DNA of 64,000 nucleotides from Podospora pseudoanserina (taxonomy: Eukaryota > Ascomycota > Sordariomycetes > Sordariales > Podosporaceae). The notes under the pieces are model-generated. The model was not told where the DNA came from. It ran no database searches and saw only the letters and a list, made by a program, of their open reading frames with translations. The stretch lies in contig NC_085923.1 of the NCBI RefSeq assembly GCF_035222485.1, positions 3,162,001-3,226,000 of the forward strand. Direction: 5' to 3'. Shown here one piece after another: positions 22,571 to 34,316 of the stretch. A program made the translations under genes and the position numbers. The stretch's first letter is position 1, and the number at the start of each line of letters is the position of its first letter.

Positions 22571-23954
22571 ATGGGCGTCATCGCAACGGTGGCTACTGTG
22601 GTGTTGGCCATCTCATTCATGGTCTTTGTCACCTTTTTTGGCCGACTACCAGCACTCAGGTAAGACACCCCAGACTGTTGACCAAGGACCATCTCTAATA
22701 CATACCCCAGAGGCACACCAATATCATGGCTTCACAAAGTAATATGGGTCCACTTCCCGAACCTCCTCAAATCCATCGACCGCCGTGTCACCGGCGGCCG
22801 AATCTCCCCAGCTTGTGTCCGCTTCGGGAATTACATGATGTACGACCGACATCCATCCGTCCTGGTACGCCCCCCCCTTTTCACCCCTCTTGTGCTGGTT
22901 TCTCACTAACCCCCCACAGATATTCTTCCTCCTCCTCCTCTCCATAGGCGAAATCCTCTACCTCCCTACCGCCTGGCCTCAACTCACCCCCCTCGTCAAA
23001 CTCACCGGCACCGTCTCCATCATCCTCCCTTACCTCTTCCTGTACCTCGCCGCCTTCACCGACCCAGGGTACATCACCCCAGCCAACCACCCCCAGGAGA
23101 TGTCCCGCTACCCCTACGACTTCACCCTCTTCCACCCAGGCAACGAATGCCACACCTGCCACCTCCTCAAACCAGCCCGAAGCAAGCACTGCTCCGTCTG
23201 CAAGCGCTGCATAGCCAAAAACGACCACCACTGCATCTTCATCAACAACTGCGTCGGGGCCAACAACCAGCACTGGTTCATCTTGCTTCTTCTCTCCACA
23301 GCCGTGCTGACAGCGTACGGCGGTATTCTGGGTGTCTATCTCATGGCCAAAAGAATGAACTTTTTCTTTCCCTACTGGGCGTTGTTGCCTTGGAACGCCA
23401 ATAAAGGGGAGGGCATGCCGCTGAAAGACTGGCTCGTCATCTGGTCGTGGGGTTTCCAGAACCAGGTCGGCATGGGGGCGGTTACCTTGCTGGCGGGGCT
23501 GACGTCACCGTTGGTTTGGGGACTGTTGGGGTATCACGCCTGGCTTGTCTATTGCGGGACGACCACGAACGAGAGTATGAAGTGGAGCGATTGGAGTTAT
23601 GAGATGAGGGAGGGCTTTGCGTACAAGAGGAAGATGCACGGGCAGAGGCAGAAGGACCTGAAGGTCGAGCCGGCGTGGACGAGGTGGCCGGCGGAGACGG
23701 AGCAGGTTTTGGTCAGGACCGAGAGCGGGCAGTGTCCGGCGGAGGATGACCAGACGCTGCCCGGGTATGGGCCGTGGGAGGCGGTTTGGGGGTTGAAGGA
23801 TGTGGAGAATTTGTATGACATCGGGTTTTGGGATAATTTGGTGGATGTGTTGGTGCCGGGGTATAATTTTCGCGATGAACCGAGTGGGAAGAGACAGAAG
23901 GGTGGGCTGAGGCAGAGGAAGAAGAGGAGGGCGAGGAGGATATACTTGGCTTGA
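22571..23954 (+). CDS. swf1: DHHC palmitoyltransferase, Swf1 type
   Basis: An integral ER-membrane S-acyltransferase of 425 residues. Swf1 palmitoylates cysteines next to the transmembrane segments of SNAREs and other proteins. Exons are 22571-22659, 22711-22864 and 22920-23954; introns are 51 and 55 nt. Membrane segments are visible at about 3-25, 82-95, 107-125, 192-215 and 230-260. The DPGYI motif (Asp129) precedes the Cys-rich domain CHTCHLLKPARSKHCSVC, and DHHC sits at 183-186 with Cys186 as the acyl acceptor. The N-terminal membrane helix directly at the start and the YDRHPSV segment fit Swf1 rather than other DHHC enzymes. The basic C-terminal tail (KRQKGGLRQRKKRRARR) is probably cytosolic. 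It is divergent from rap1. Confidence 0.93.
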
Positions 23955-24116
23955 GACGGGCTGGCGGTGGTTTGCATAGCGCCGGTTGAGTAGCTAAGCT
24001 CCTGGGAGTTAAAATTTCTTGATCCAAAATTCCCTGGGTATCAAATCTACATCTATCCCGAACTCTCATGCACACATCCATATATGATAATACTACAGTA
24101 CATAATAAATACACCC

Positions 24117-25449
24117 TCAAAACGACGGATGAAGCCTCTTCTTCGGCCTCGCCTTCTCCCTCTCCATCAACGCCTCAATGTCATCAAACGAAACAATCTC
24201 GGGCTCCTCCTGCTCCACCTCCACCACCTCCTTCTTCCCCTTTCCGACCACGATATCCAACCCCGGCACCACAATCTTCCTCTTATCCTCCACCAACCCA
24301 GCCAACCTGCAAATCGCCCATCTAGCCGTCTCAACCCCCAACCCCCCATTCCTCGGATCCCCCGCCCCCGTAACCCAAACCTCCCTCTCCCACCCCTTGT
24401 CTCCTCCCTCCAACCAAGTCAAACTCCTCCTCTCCGCTCTCCTCAGTTCCTTCCAAACCCCCACCAAAACCTCCCCTATCCTCTCCTCCGCCCCCCCTTT
24501 TCCCTCCCCATTTTGTTTCCTCTGCTCCACCACCGCCGCATCAACAACCTTATCCCCCTTGGTGAGCACAACCACAGTCCTAACATCATGATCCCTCAAG
24601 TTCCCCAACACCATCCTATCCTGCTCTTTAACCCCGGTCTCGGCATCAATCAGCACCACCGCCCCCTTGAGCATCTGCCTTTTCGCCAAATATTTCTGAA
24701 TCTCCACCCCCCAGTCCTTTTTGGACCCCAAGCCATAACCAGGCATGTCAACCATTATCAGGGCGTATCTCCTCGGCTTCTCCCGTTGCATATACTCCTT
24801 CTGCGCCTCCCTCCTCGCTTGTCGTGTCGCTCCCTTCACAACGGCTTCTCTTTTGGCTTTGATCTCTTCAAGCGCGGAAGGGGGTTCGGGGGGTGGGGTG
24901 CCAAACCCGTAGCCGTTGAGGGTGACTGTGCAGCCTGCTTTACGGGAGGTTATCGCGCTTCCTTGTTTTCGCGCCACCACTCCATGGCTGTTACGGGCGG
25001 ATGCGCCGAGAAGGCCAGAGAGGGCGTTGATCAGAGTTGATTTTCCGACGTTGGAGCGGCCGATGAGGCAGATTTCCGGCGTGTGGGTGTTGACTGGCAA
25101 TTCGAGGAATCTGCCCGCGGAATAGAGGAATTTGGGGCCGCCTTTGGAGGTGAAGATTCCTGTTGCCTTGGCGAGGGAGGATTTCGAGGGGGGGGCCGGG
25201 AAGGGGAGGCCGTTGGGGTCGTTGGAGGGTGGGGGGAGGTAGGAGGTTGATTCCAGCGGTGGGATGTACTCCTCTGTTGTTTGTGAGAGGGGTGGTTCGG
25301 GGTCGAAGCCGGGGAGGGGGGGGATGGAGTGCCGGCGGGGCCCGGGGCGGGTTGCAAAGGTTCGGGTTGGGAGGAGGATGTGATGGGTTAAGAGGAGGGA
25401 GCGGGGGGGGCATGGCGAGGAGGTTGGGGGTTGCGCGGAGGGTCGCCAT
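24117..25449 (-). CDS. mrx8: Mitochondrial EngB-family GTPase (Mrx8/GTPBP8-like)
   Basis: A TRAFAC-class GTPase of the EngB/YihA family, whose bacterial members assist large ribosomal subunit assembly; the fungal form works at mitochondrial ribosomes. The G1 loop GRSNVGKST, G3 DMPGYG and G4 TKGDK are clear, with EICLIG and VVLIDAETG between. The N-terminus is Arg-rich and mitochondrial-like (LLPTRTFATRPGPRR). The conserved frame is open up to 25742 but lacks a good nearby ATG. The natural start, MATLRATPNLLAMPP at 25449, lies in the next frame, and the two meet at a run of eight G (25403-25410 on the plus strand). With seven, the leader would join the GTPase smoothly, so an assembly error or a recent one-base slip in the run is likely. 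It is divergent from fmc1 with 276 nt between starts. Confidence 0.82.
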
Positions 25450-25725
25450 GGTGGGGATTGGTTTGGCGGCGACGGCGTGGTTGTTGAGAGTGCTGCTGTC
25501 GGTCGCTGCCGTCGCAAAGCGGGATGCGATTTCAATGTCAATCGCTTCCAAAAACAGGAACTCTGCCTGCCGGAAGTGCTTATCTTTGGCTGTTGATCCG
25601 ATAAGGGTTGGGGATATGTAAGCACCTCCCCGCCAAGCTGGGGTATTTTCCGAGCTCCTCTCCAACAGCTTTCCATCTTCCAGCTTCCTATAACCACCAA
25701 CAACCCGCCCGATAGCCCGCTCAGA
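25450..25725. promoter_or_regulatory. Bidirectional promoter of two mitochondrial genes
   Basis: Only 276 nt separate the proposed EngB-family start (25449) from the fmc1 start (25726). Both encode mitochondrial proteins, so a shared divergent promoter is likely. No specific site is recognised. Confidence 0.5.
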
Positions 25726-26034
25726 ATGTCCCACCTCCGCACCCTCTACCGCTCCCTCCTCCGCGAGCTGCCCCCCCGACCGGTTCTCTCCTCCCCCCGC
25801 GCCGACCTCCACCAGCACCTCCGCGACAACTTTGCCTCCTCCTCCTCTGAAAAGAAAGCCGACATCGCCGAGCAGTACCTCTCCTACCTCAAAGCCCAAA
25901 GGACATACGTCACCCTGGTCGAGCGGTACAACCCCGGCATGGGCATGGACGAAGAAGAAAGAGTGCGCCTCACCGCCAGAAGGGTGGGGATGGATCTTCC
26001 CAAGGAGTATGGGATTGAGAAGGGGCAGAAGTGA
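25726..26034 (+). CDS. fmc1: ATP synthase assembly factor Fmc1
   Basis: A single-exon protein of 102 residues. It begins MSHLRTLYRSLLRELP, an LYR-type start, continues through a region with SEKKADIAEQYLSYLKAQRTYVTLVERYNPG, and ends MDLPKEYGIEKG. This matches Fmc1, a small mitochondrial protein needed with Atp12 for assembly of the F1 part of ATP synthase, notably at high temperature. The length fits the family. The ATG at 25726 is the first in frame and the conserved LYR motif lies directly behind it. Confidence 0.85.
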   Translation: MSHLRTLYRSLLRELPPRPVLSSPRADLHQHLRDNFASSSSEKKADIAEQYLSYLKAQRTYVTLVERYNPGMGMDEEERVRLTARRVGMDLPKEYGIEKGQK

Positions 26035-26896
26035 TTATTGGGACATGGCGTTGCGGCATTTACATGGCGTTTTTGGGAATCTAGACTGGCGTGTTGGAAT
26101 CATTTGGCTGGGATGCTTTGGGCGTCTTGGACAAGCTGGAGGGGTGTACAATTGTGTAGGATGTGGAGGAGTGTACGATAGGGAAATGCTCGTGCTGCCA
26201 CGACAGAGGTAGCCTTGCTTGGCAGATATCTGGACTGTACAGGACTGGGGGAGGCATTGGCAATTCCTGTCAATCAATTGGCGGATCACTTTGTGGAAGG
26301 GGATGTGTTGCGGGCATCTTTCCAGCGGATGACCAAGACAAAGGAGTCCTGTTCTAGCTGACGTCGTTGTCTCTCTCCAAACAATCCTCCATCCTCTTAT
26401 GGTGGCCGGCTAGGATATGTCGCTGTTGCGTGGTACGTACACGCTGGGTTCCGCAATCAACGGATATCTTTTATCTGTGCCAGGATTCAAGACTCAAAGC
26501 CAAATCAGGCAGAGTTGGTTCTCGGACCGGTGACAGCCCACGCCTGGAGATTGATGCTTTCTGGGTCGAAGACAGTTGGATTCATCGAAGCAAAAATGGA
26601 GCTCTACATCCAGTGGGATGTTTATCTATAGTAATGGCAGCGTATTTGAGGCAGCTGTTGCTCGCGTATGAAACCGTTATATTTTGAACCATGTACAAAT
26701 AAAGTTCTTGTCTTTTGTCAGCCATCCTCGTTATGCTCGCTTCTTCCATGTGCTTTTCTTTTGCAGAAAATCGTGTAAAAATCAGGGGGTATCAACATCG
26801 TCCGTCTGCTCTTGTTCTTCCTCCCATCTCTCCCCCTTTCTCCCTCTTCCAAAATAATTATCCAAAGAACTCCAACCGATCGTCATCTTCAGCCCC
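26035..26896. other. Convergent intergenic region
   Basis: About 0.86 kb between the 3' ends of fmc1 and the coiled-coil gene. Nothing supported is seen. Confidence 0.5.
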
Positions 26897-29800
26897 CTAA
26901 ACACCACCGACACCTCCCTCCTCAAAACTCTCATCCCACCCCCCCGTCTCCAACAACCAACCCCCCACCCGTTCCTTCACCCCGCCCACCGTCTCCCCCA
27001 GCGCACTATTCCACTGATCCTGCACAACCCTAACCTTATCCTTCAAATCATCCGTCAACCTCCCCGCCTCCTCCCGTCTCATCTCCTCCACCCTCCCCCC
27101 ATCCCTCCCCTCCGCCTCCATCACCTTCCCCTTGGCAGCTACCACCGCCTCCTTAACCTCATGCAGCAAGCAAAGCAAGTTCGTCTGACTCTCGATAAAC
27201 TGATACGTGCTCTTCTCCGCATGCAGCAACAAACTGAAGAGATACTGCAAAGGGTGCTCGGTGTAGCTCGGGTTCTCGGCCATCTCCAACGCTGGTATCT
27301 GGATGTGGAAACCTTCCATATCAGTCGGGATCTTGTCGAGGAGACGCTTGAGGTCGGGCGCAATGTCCCAAAAGGCGTTGAGTTGCACTTCCACACCCCT
27401 AACGACGGTCTCCTCGACTACATCGCGGAACTCTTGCGTGCGATGGAGGACTTCCTCTGCAAAGGCTAGCTGGCGTTTATTCGCGTCTTCGATGAAGAAG
27501 GCCTTGGCAGAGGCGACTTTATCGTCTTGCTGGGCGAGTTTGTAGGGGACGAGGACGAGGTCGCGGTAGTGGTCGTTGCGGGAGGAGAGGAGGTCGTACA
27601 ACGCCCGGTGTAACGTTTCGCGGGCTTCAAAGATCCATTTGAGGAGGGTTAGTTTCTCCAATAGTTCAGGCTGCTCGTCGCCTTCTTCCTGGGGGAGGTT
27701 GGGGTTGGATCTGTGGGTTTCGTCGAAGAGGCGGGAGCGGAGGTTGTCAAAGAGTTCGGTGGCGGTGTTGATCCTGCTTTGAAGGATCTCGTTCACGGGC
27801 ATTACGACGACGGTTTGGAATTCGTCAAAGTCAGACTTTTCGAGGTCTTTGAGTTTGGTGTGCTCGGCGGCTGTGGCGTCGGCTTCGATGCGGGCTGCGT
27901 CTGCGTAGGAGAGCGCGCCCGAGGAAATGTCTTGGTGGAGGTTTTGGCGCAGGGTGACGCGGTCTTTTTTTAGCGCTTCGTCGAGGGCGAGGCGTTTTTG
28001 GGAAGAGGATTGCTTGTAGGCTTCTTGGATGGCGGTTACCTCGGTGAGGTCACTGACGGTGCGGATCGAGGTGCGGATTTCGGTCAACTCGGGGTGGTTG
28101 TTGTTGACTGCTGGGTGATGTCGGGGATAAGGAGGTGGGAGGGTCACTAGACGGGATACGTCGAGGTGATCTGGGTTTGGTGTGTTGGGGGCTGTCGAAG
28201 ATGAAGCAACCGAGTTGCGAGAAAGAGCCTGCGGTGTCATGGATTGGTCTGTATCGTGCCATCCTGTCTTTTCAGGGGGGTACCCGTGGGAGGCCCGCTT
28301 GCTTGAACCAGCAGGCGACAATTGCGGCTCATCGATCCATTGCAGTGCTTCTCGAGCCTCTTTAGGCACACCCATATATTTTGACTCCCGCTTTGACCTC
28401 TCTATCCTGGACGACGGAGCACCTGTAGAGTCGGCCTCCCACCACCTGCTAGCCGGCCGTCCCCTCGAGTCCTGCTCATCCACAGCATCACTGACGCTCA
28501 TGCTGAGAATCGGCGACAACGATGGCATGTAGTTGTTTGAAGGCCAGTTTTGGTTCCCAGAGGGTGATGGTGACTGCTGCTGCTGCTGCTGCTGACTCAG
28601 AGACGTCGGTGTTTGAACCGCTGATGACGAAGCCCCATGGTTTCCTTCAAACGCAGATCCAATCGACCCACGATGCGATCTCGGTTCTGACGATTGTGGT
28701 GTCAACTCCACGGTCCCGCTGGTGGCCGAATTGATCGACTCTCTCCGGACTGGCATCGGCCTAAACAGATCACGGGTCAAGTCCAGCACCTCAGAACCCA
28801 TCGCCCCAATGGCAGCACCGTATCGTTCCCTCCGTATCCTTGACTCGTTGACAAAGAACTCGGCAAACAATCTAACTCGCTCGGCATCGTTGGCGGCAGA
28901 TGCTTCTCGGTCGGCGAAGGCTGCAAAGCGGTCAACAGTACCACGAGCAAACTGCTCGCTGCTCTGCGTGATCACCATATGCTTGGACACGGGAAAATTG
29001 TGTGATGGCGAAAGAGGAGCCGACATCGGCATGTCCGGCCCCATGCCCCGGTGTGTCGAGGACGACCTGCTGCCAGTGGGCGGGGTTGGCAACGCCCTTG
29101 GAACCGCATGTCTTTCAGGATGTTTTTGGGAACTGGGCGAGAGTCTTGTTGGTGTCACCTGGCCAGACACACCTTGAGAACCGGAAGCTCGGGGGGTCCT
29201 AGATTCTGGCGTGTCAATCGATTCACCGGTTTTTGGCGTCTCGCTCGTCCTTCCGGTCCTTGGCGTGCCTCTTCCGATTGTTAGGCGCCGTTGCAGCCCA
29301 CCGGAGGACGAACCAGGAATCACAATATCAGACAGGCCATGAGGCGAGTGTGTTGTGTCCATAGACCCTCGTGTAGCTAGCCTGGTCCGGCTTTCGCTCC
29401 GCCGCTCCAGCAGCGTCTTGTCTCCCCTGACCACAGGACTCCTTCGGACAAGCCCACCTGCGGAACTGGGCGCCGAAGATGTAGCAGATTCGGTCTGCGC
29501 TCCAGCTCCTGAGCTTGCAACACTGGACGTCTCTGAAAGCTGAACGCCGACCGTGGCTGGTGAGTCAGCATGTTGTTGTTGCTGCTGCTGATGTTGCCCT
29601 GGTGGCCCAGGGAGGTTGTCGCCCTCTCTCCAGTTGGCTGGCGTCAAGGGCACAGGACCCAGAGCAGCCACTCCGGTTGGTGGTGGTCGGCGGGTTGGCG
29701 GTGAGACAATAGGGTCACTTCCAGATTGTAGCCGCTGCATGCTCTGAGATCTGCTTGACGAGGGTGGTGGCCCAGGTGGTGGTGGGGGGACTGGCATCGA

Positions 29801-30614
29801 TGGGTCCCATCGATGCTGAGACGAAGAGCGTGATCTAGCTGATGTGGGAGTAGCCACCGCGGGTGTCGAGACAGCTCGTCGAGCGCCCGGGGCCATGTTC
29901 TGGGAGGAGTCGGAATCTGTTCGTTGTGGCACTTGGTAGGGTATCTGCAGCGTCAAAGGCCCTGGGTGACCACCAGCCGGACGAGACAACAGCCCGCTGA
30001 GCGAGCGGGATGATTGTTGCGGACTCGGATCAAGTGGTGCTATGGCTGGCTCGGGCTCACGACGTCTTGTCAGCGAGGGGAGGCCGAATCGTCTTTCTCG
30101 GGAAGGGCCCCTCGTTCCAGGCGGAGGCGGAAACGATGTGTTGGCCACTGGAGATTCGGTAGCCGCTCTCTGCAAAGGGGGATGTGGTGCTCGAGCAACT
30201 GAGATATTGGCAGCTGGACCCTGATCGAAGTTCATGCTCATCGGTCTGGCACTGCGGGGGGGTGAATATGGCGGCGGTGGCAGCGGTGATCCTACCAGCT
30301 CATCAGTCTTGTATTCAGAATACCGTCCCAAAACACTCACCTTGAGGCTCCTGGATGGCAGCCGTCTGCATCGGTTCCTGGCCAGGTCCCGCAGTCGGTG
30401 AAGTGATCCATTGCTGCGGATTGTATGGCTGGATGGCGCTCAATGGAGTTTGGTTGGATGAAAAGGCGCCATGAGAGCTGACTGACAGCGCCGAATGAGG
30501 TGTGCCGTTGTTGTGCTGAGGGTGGTATACACCCAACGATGCTGTGAGGAGCGGATTCAGTCCAGCACGAAGGCGCGCGGTCGGATCCCGTGAAGAGCTC
30601 ATCATAGGTTGCAT
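26897..30614 (-). CDS. Large disordered/coiled-coil hypothetical protein
   Basis: Two exons (30614-30341 and 30291-26897), with a 49-nt intron (GTGAGT to GGTAG), give 1,222 residues. The first 650 are low-complexity: Pro, Ser, Gln and Arg rich, with SH3-ligand-like PLPPPPYSPP, many Ser-Pro/Thr-Pro sites and two Gln runs coded by CAG repeats. A helical region follows (RTSIRTVSDLTEVTAIQEAY, then about 350 residues rich in Leu, Glu and Ala). It includes LKWIFEARETLHRALYDLLS and LPYKLAQ-type segments that look like a folded helical bundle or coiled coil. I do not recognise the family. A cytoskeletal, septal or signalling scaffold is possible from composition only. The frame is open and the codon gradient is that of a core gene. 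Confidence 0.75.
28573..28595. repeat. CAG/CTG repeat coding polyglutamine
   Basis: Seven consecutive triplets on the coding strand give a Gln run in the disordered part of the coiled-coil protein. A second, interrupted run lies near 29570-29594. Confidence 0.85.
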
Positions 30615-33600
30615 CTCGATGTCGTCCTGATCTCTCGTGAGGACTGAACCTCAGACGGACCCCAATGTGAGCCACGAATAGTCAGTCCCTCGGGTCTCTT
30701 GAGGGCCCCTATCTCCAGCAGACACCCAGTGTGATCTTTCCTAGACACTCACAGCCCAACACCACGCAGCGGTTTTGTGGTGCTGGCCACCTCGCCATAC
30801 ACAAGTGGGTCGTTTGTCGATTCGCGGGGCTGTTGATTACACGATCATGGTCAGAGCTCAAATAGGTGTTGCTGAGAGTTATCTGTATCGTGATGCTTCA
30901 CGCCCGCCCTCGAATTCCCACAGTCGCAGTTGAGGTTGTCGTGATCAGAAAATGCGCGGCTGAAAGAAGGGACGGTGCAACTGCGCTGAACAAGCAGCAA
31001 ATGGAACGTGGTGTGGTTCCGCGGCGCGGGTTGGGAGCGTTGCAGGAGATAAAAGAGGGATTCCTCAAGACCAGACTATGCCCCAACATGCCCAACCTAT
31101 CAAGACCCCTGCATGCTGCCCGCTGGTGGTGTTCCCACTTCTGCTGCTGCTGTTATGGACCACGGTGCTAGCCCCGGAGTGGTACTACGGTACGTATATT
31201 AACAGTCAAACCTCCTGCATGGAAGAAGAGCGGGAGCCGGCCACCCGCTTTAACTCTTCTCCCAGACGGGCCTTCTCCAGAGGGGCTTCACTCCGAGAAT
31301 TGCAATATATTGCGTACAGCCAGCTGGTGACCCTGGAGCGTGCTAAACGTAAGCATTCAGGCAGGCACCCGCTGGGACAATATCATGTCCCGTCTGTATT
31401 CTGCAGCAGTCCTTTGCAACTGCTCTCGATCTGCTTGTTTCCCAGGCAGGATGGCAGAGAGGGAGGGGGTTCCTCGACGGGGTTCAAACCCGGATTGCCC
31501 TGTGCCTGGACCTGCAAGACACAGACCAGACATGCAGGAGGCACCTCCTGGATCCTCGCACGGCTTCACCTACAGGTGTCTGCTCTGCTCCCTCTCCTCA
31601 AAACTGGTGATGGTTCCTGCGGTAGCGGGGGGGTTACAGAGAACCGTCGATTTGCTACTATCAGGAACGGGTCAAGTTACGGCCTGGCATTAACCTGTGC
31701 CATCTTTGATCTCTTGGCTTCCGGATTAACAGGCGTGAACTGGACCATAGTGGCGATGGGATGGCCGAGAGCGAGAAGAGCGAAAGGAGGGGTCTGTTGA
31801 CTGCGAGACAGGTGCGACGGTGATTGGGCACGTCTGTCGTAGTCTGCCGGTAATCTATTCTTGGTTGCCTTTGGTTGTGGGCAAAATTCAGATTCCCCGC
31901 GATGATTCGCTCGACGCTGTGAAATGGTCGGTGATGCGTGCTGCCGGCGCTTAACCCCCTTGCTGATTCTCCGCCATATGATTCGGCTGCTGCTGTCGAC
32001 GCATTAGCGGATGGCACATGCTTCCATCAGCAGTACGCGTTAGTCCATTCTTGGAATGGTGTCCGTCTCCCGGCTTGGGCTTCATGAGTTCTGGACAAAA
32101 TATCGTCTTGAGGCTGTGTGACTTTTCTGTATGTTTTGATCTCGTTGTCTTTTCCACCGCTTTTTATCCGTACCGATGACCCAGACTCTTGGGGTCCGAG
32201 TGCTCGGGCCTCCTATACTCACACCTTGATAATAATTGTTACAACACCATGAACAGTCCACATTGCAAGCATCAATCACCACACCACTCTGGACAATTCA
32301 CCTTGTCTCTGTCTCTGCTGTCGTAAGGGATTTGTTCCGCCTCCAGGCACCCAACTCAAGCCCGGAAGACCCCAACATGAGGTCTTGATTGCTTTCCTGG
32401 CTGCAGCTGCGTTCTCTCCAGCTGGGACGGAAACGCAGCCTTCGTTGTTCCCCTTGGGATCGAGCAAAGCAGAGTGTTTAGAATTGGAATCTCAGATGTT
32501 TTGAATAGGATTGATAACCTCTCCATGGTGCCGTGGGCCAGTCCTGTTGACGTCCTCCCTCTCAGCAATCGTAGACAACTAGCTAAGATGGAAGCTGTTG
32601 GTGAGATGAGGGTGGGCGGATCAGCTGTGTTGAATGTGGGGTGACCGCTTCTACCCCCACACTGTCGTGAGGTGAGTTGAAGGTTTGATGCCGAGCTTTC
32701 AAGATATAACCACATGATTTGACGATAGAACCGCATGGCATCCAGCACAACAAGTGACACCCCCAAGCAGAAATTCCTGCCGTGACCTGTATGTCAGTGG
32801 TGTTTGCCCCCCTTCCTGCGGCTCTGCATGGGCTCGGATTGTTGGTGATGTGATGGCCCAATGAGACCTGTGAGGTCAACACCGAACAAGCTGGGCAACC
32901 GTAGCTTCCCCACATCGGGCCCGATCGTTGGGAACAGGATGTGATCGGGTCCCTATAAATAGCAGTGGTTTCTCACTGGTGAAATGTTTTCCATGTGGAT
33001 TCGAGGTTGAAGGGCGTCATGAGAAAGTTGATGATGTTAGTATGCGGCACCCTAGCCCGGGAAGACAGAGATCCGGACTGTGTTCAAGTCCGAGTTTGGT
33101 GCGCCGGGTTCGCGCCATCGCGGGGCATTCGGGTCAAGACTTCCCGTGTCTGCAAACCTGCCGGTGCCTCAATGATACATACGGAATGCAATGGTGATGA
33201 TAGCGGTGGTTACGGATGATCACTCGGTGTGTGTGCGGTCTCGGGAAGACCAGATATGTGCTTCAAGGTCACCTCCCCATCCGGTTGGTGCCGAAGACTC
33301 GCTGCCCTGTGTGTAATGTCTAGTAACACACAAACTTCTGATTCCCAACCACCATGAGTTGAGCATGTGTGCCGGTCGAAAGCTCCGGTCGGGTGTCAAC
33401 AGCTGCTGTGTCATGAGGGTCGAAATGTTCTCTCTGGCAAACCAATTTGGCCATGGCTATCAACATCAAAACATGGCAGGAAATCCGTGATACCGGGCGG
33501 AGGTTACGCGGACGCGTTGAGCTGCTGTGCTGTGTTTGTGAATCGCGTCCAGTGTGATCATCAGCCATGGCCCTTGTGTACCTGAATAATTGCCCATGGC

Positions 33601-34316
33601 TAGCTGGAATATCGAGTTGCCAAGTGACACATATTTTGATGTCCAAGAAGGAAGGCTGCAAGGCTGTTCAGCAGGATCAATTGGTCATTGTAAATCTGAT
33701 TCATCAATAGCAAAAAGATCAAGCTCCTGGTTGTCCCTGTCGATCTGATTTTGGTGGTGTTTGATGCGGCATGTCAGATCTCGATCAGGCGGCAGAAACC
33801 GAGCTCCAGCCCCATACTGAGAGCTACCCCACTAAAGGCGGTCAGTGTTCTGCCTCTGCTCCCCGCCCAACTGGAGCCTGTTAAGTTTTCTAGAGCTTTC
33901 CAAATTGCTCTTTCTGACCCTTCCCCATTTTCTTCAATGGGCGCTCGCCCACTTCTTAAAGCCTTCCCCTTCTCTTCAAACATCAACAAACAACTTCTGA
34001 AGACCATCACGACCTTTCAAAGGTAGGACGCGCCCTTCTTCCCTCGACCAACCTCCCAATCGCTTGCTTGCATGATGATTGTTCAGCTGGCACCAGTCAT
34101 AGGGCGACTTGTACTCCCTTCCCTTGATGACGAAGCTGCGGTCTACCAGGACCATCTCTGACCTAGCACCACCTCTCTCTTCTTCCTTTGCGCGATTCTT
34201 CTCTCGTACCGAGCCAATTGCTGACTGGAGAACACAGATCTGATTCTTTTTTTTTTTAGTTCCCGTTCCATTCCATACTTCCATTCCATACTTTTTTTTT
34301 TTAATTTACCGCGAAA
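30615..34316. other. Long intergenic region, 3.7 kb
   Basis: No convincing gene on either strand. One frame at 31078-31800 (240 codons, hydrophobic near its start) lacks any domain and was rejected. The right end is the aha1 promoter. Confidence 0.5.
33888..33900 (+). promoter_or_regulatory. Heat-shock-element-like site before aha1
   Basis: TTC-TA-GAG-CT-TTC fits the three-unit heat-shock element TTCnnGAAnnTTC with one mismatch (GAG for GAA). It lies about 420 nt before the aha1 start. Hsp90 cochaperones are known Hsf1 targets, so function is plausible but unproven. Confidence 0.4.

Noticed and set aside
31470-31500. GGTTCAAACCC, a B-box-like sequence
   Set aside because: No cloverleaf can be formed; the distance to any A-box-like sequence is too short.
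31078-31800. 240-codon open frame with a hydrophobic start
   Set aside because: No domain, low-complexity composition, no splice pattern and no core codon gradient; the hydrophobic stretch is a CTG run.
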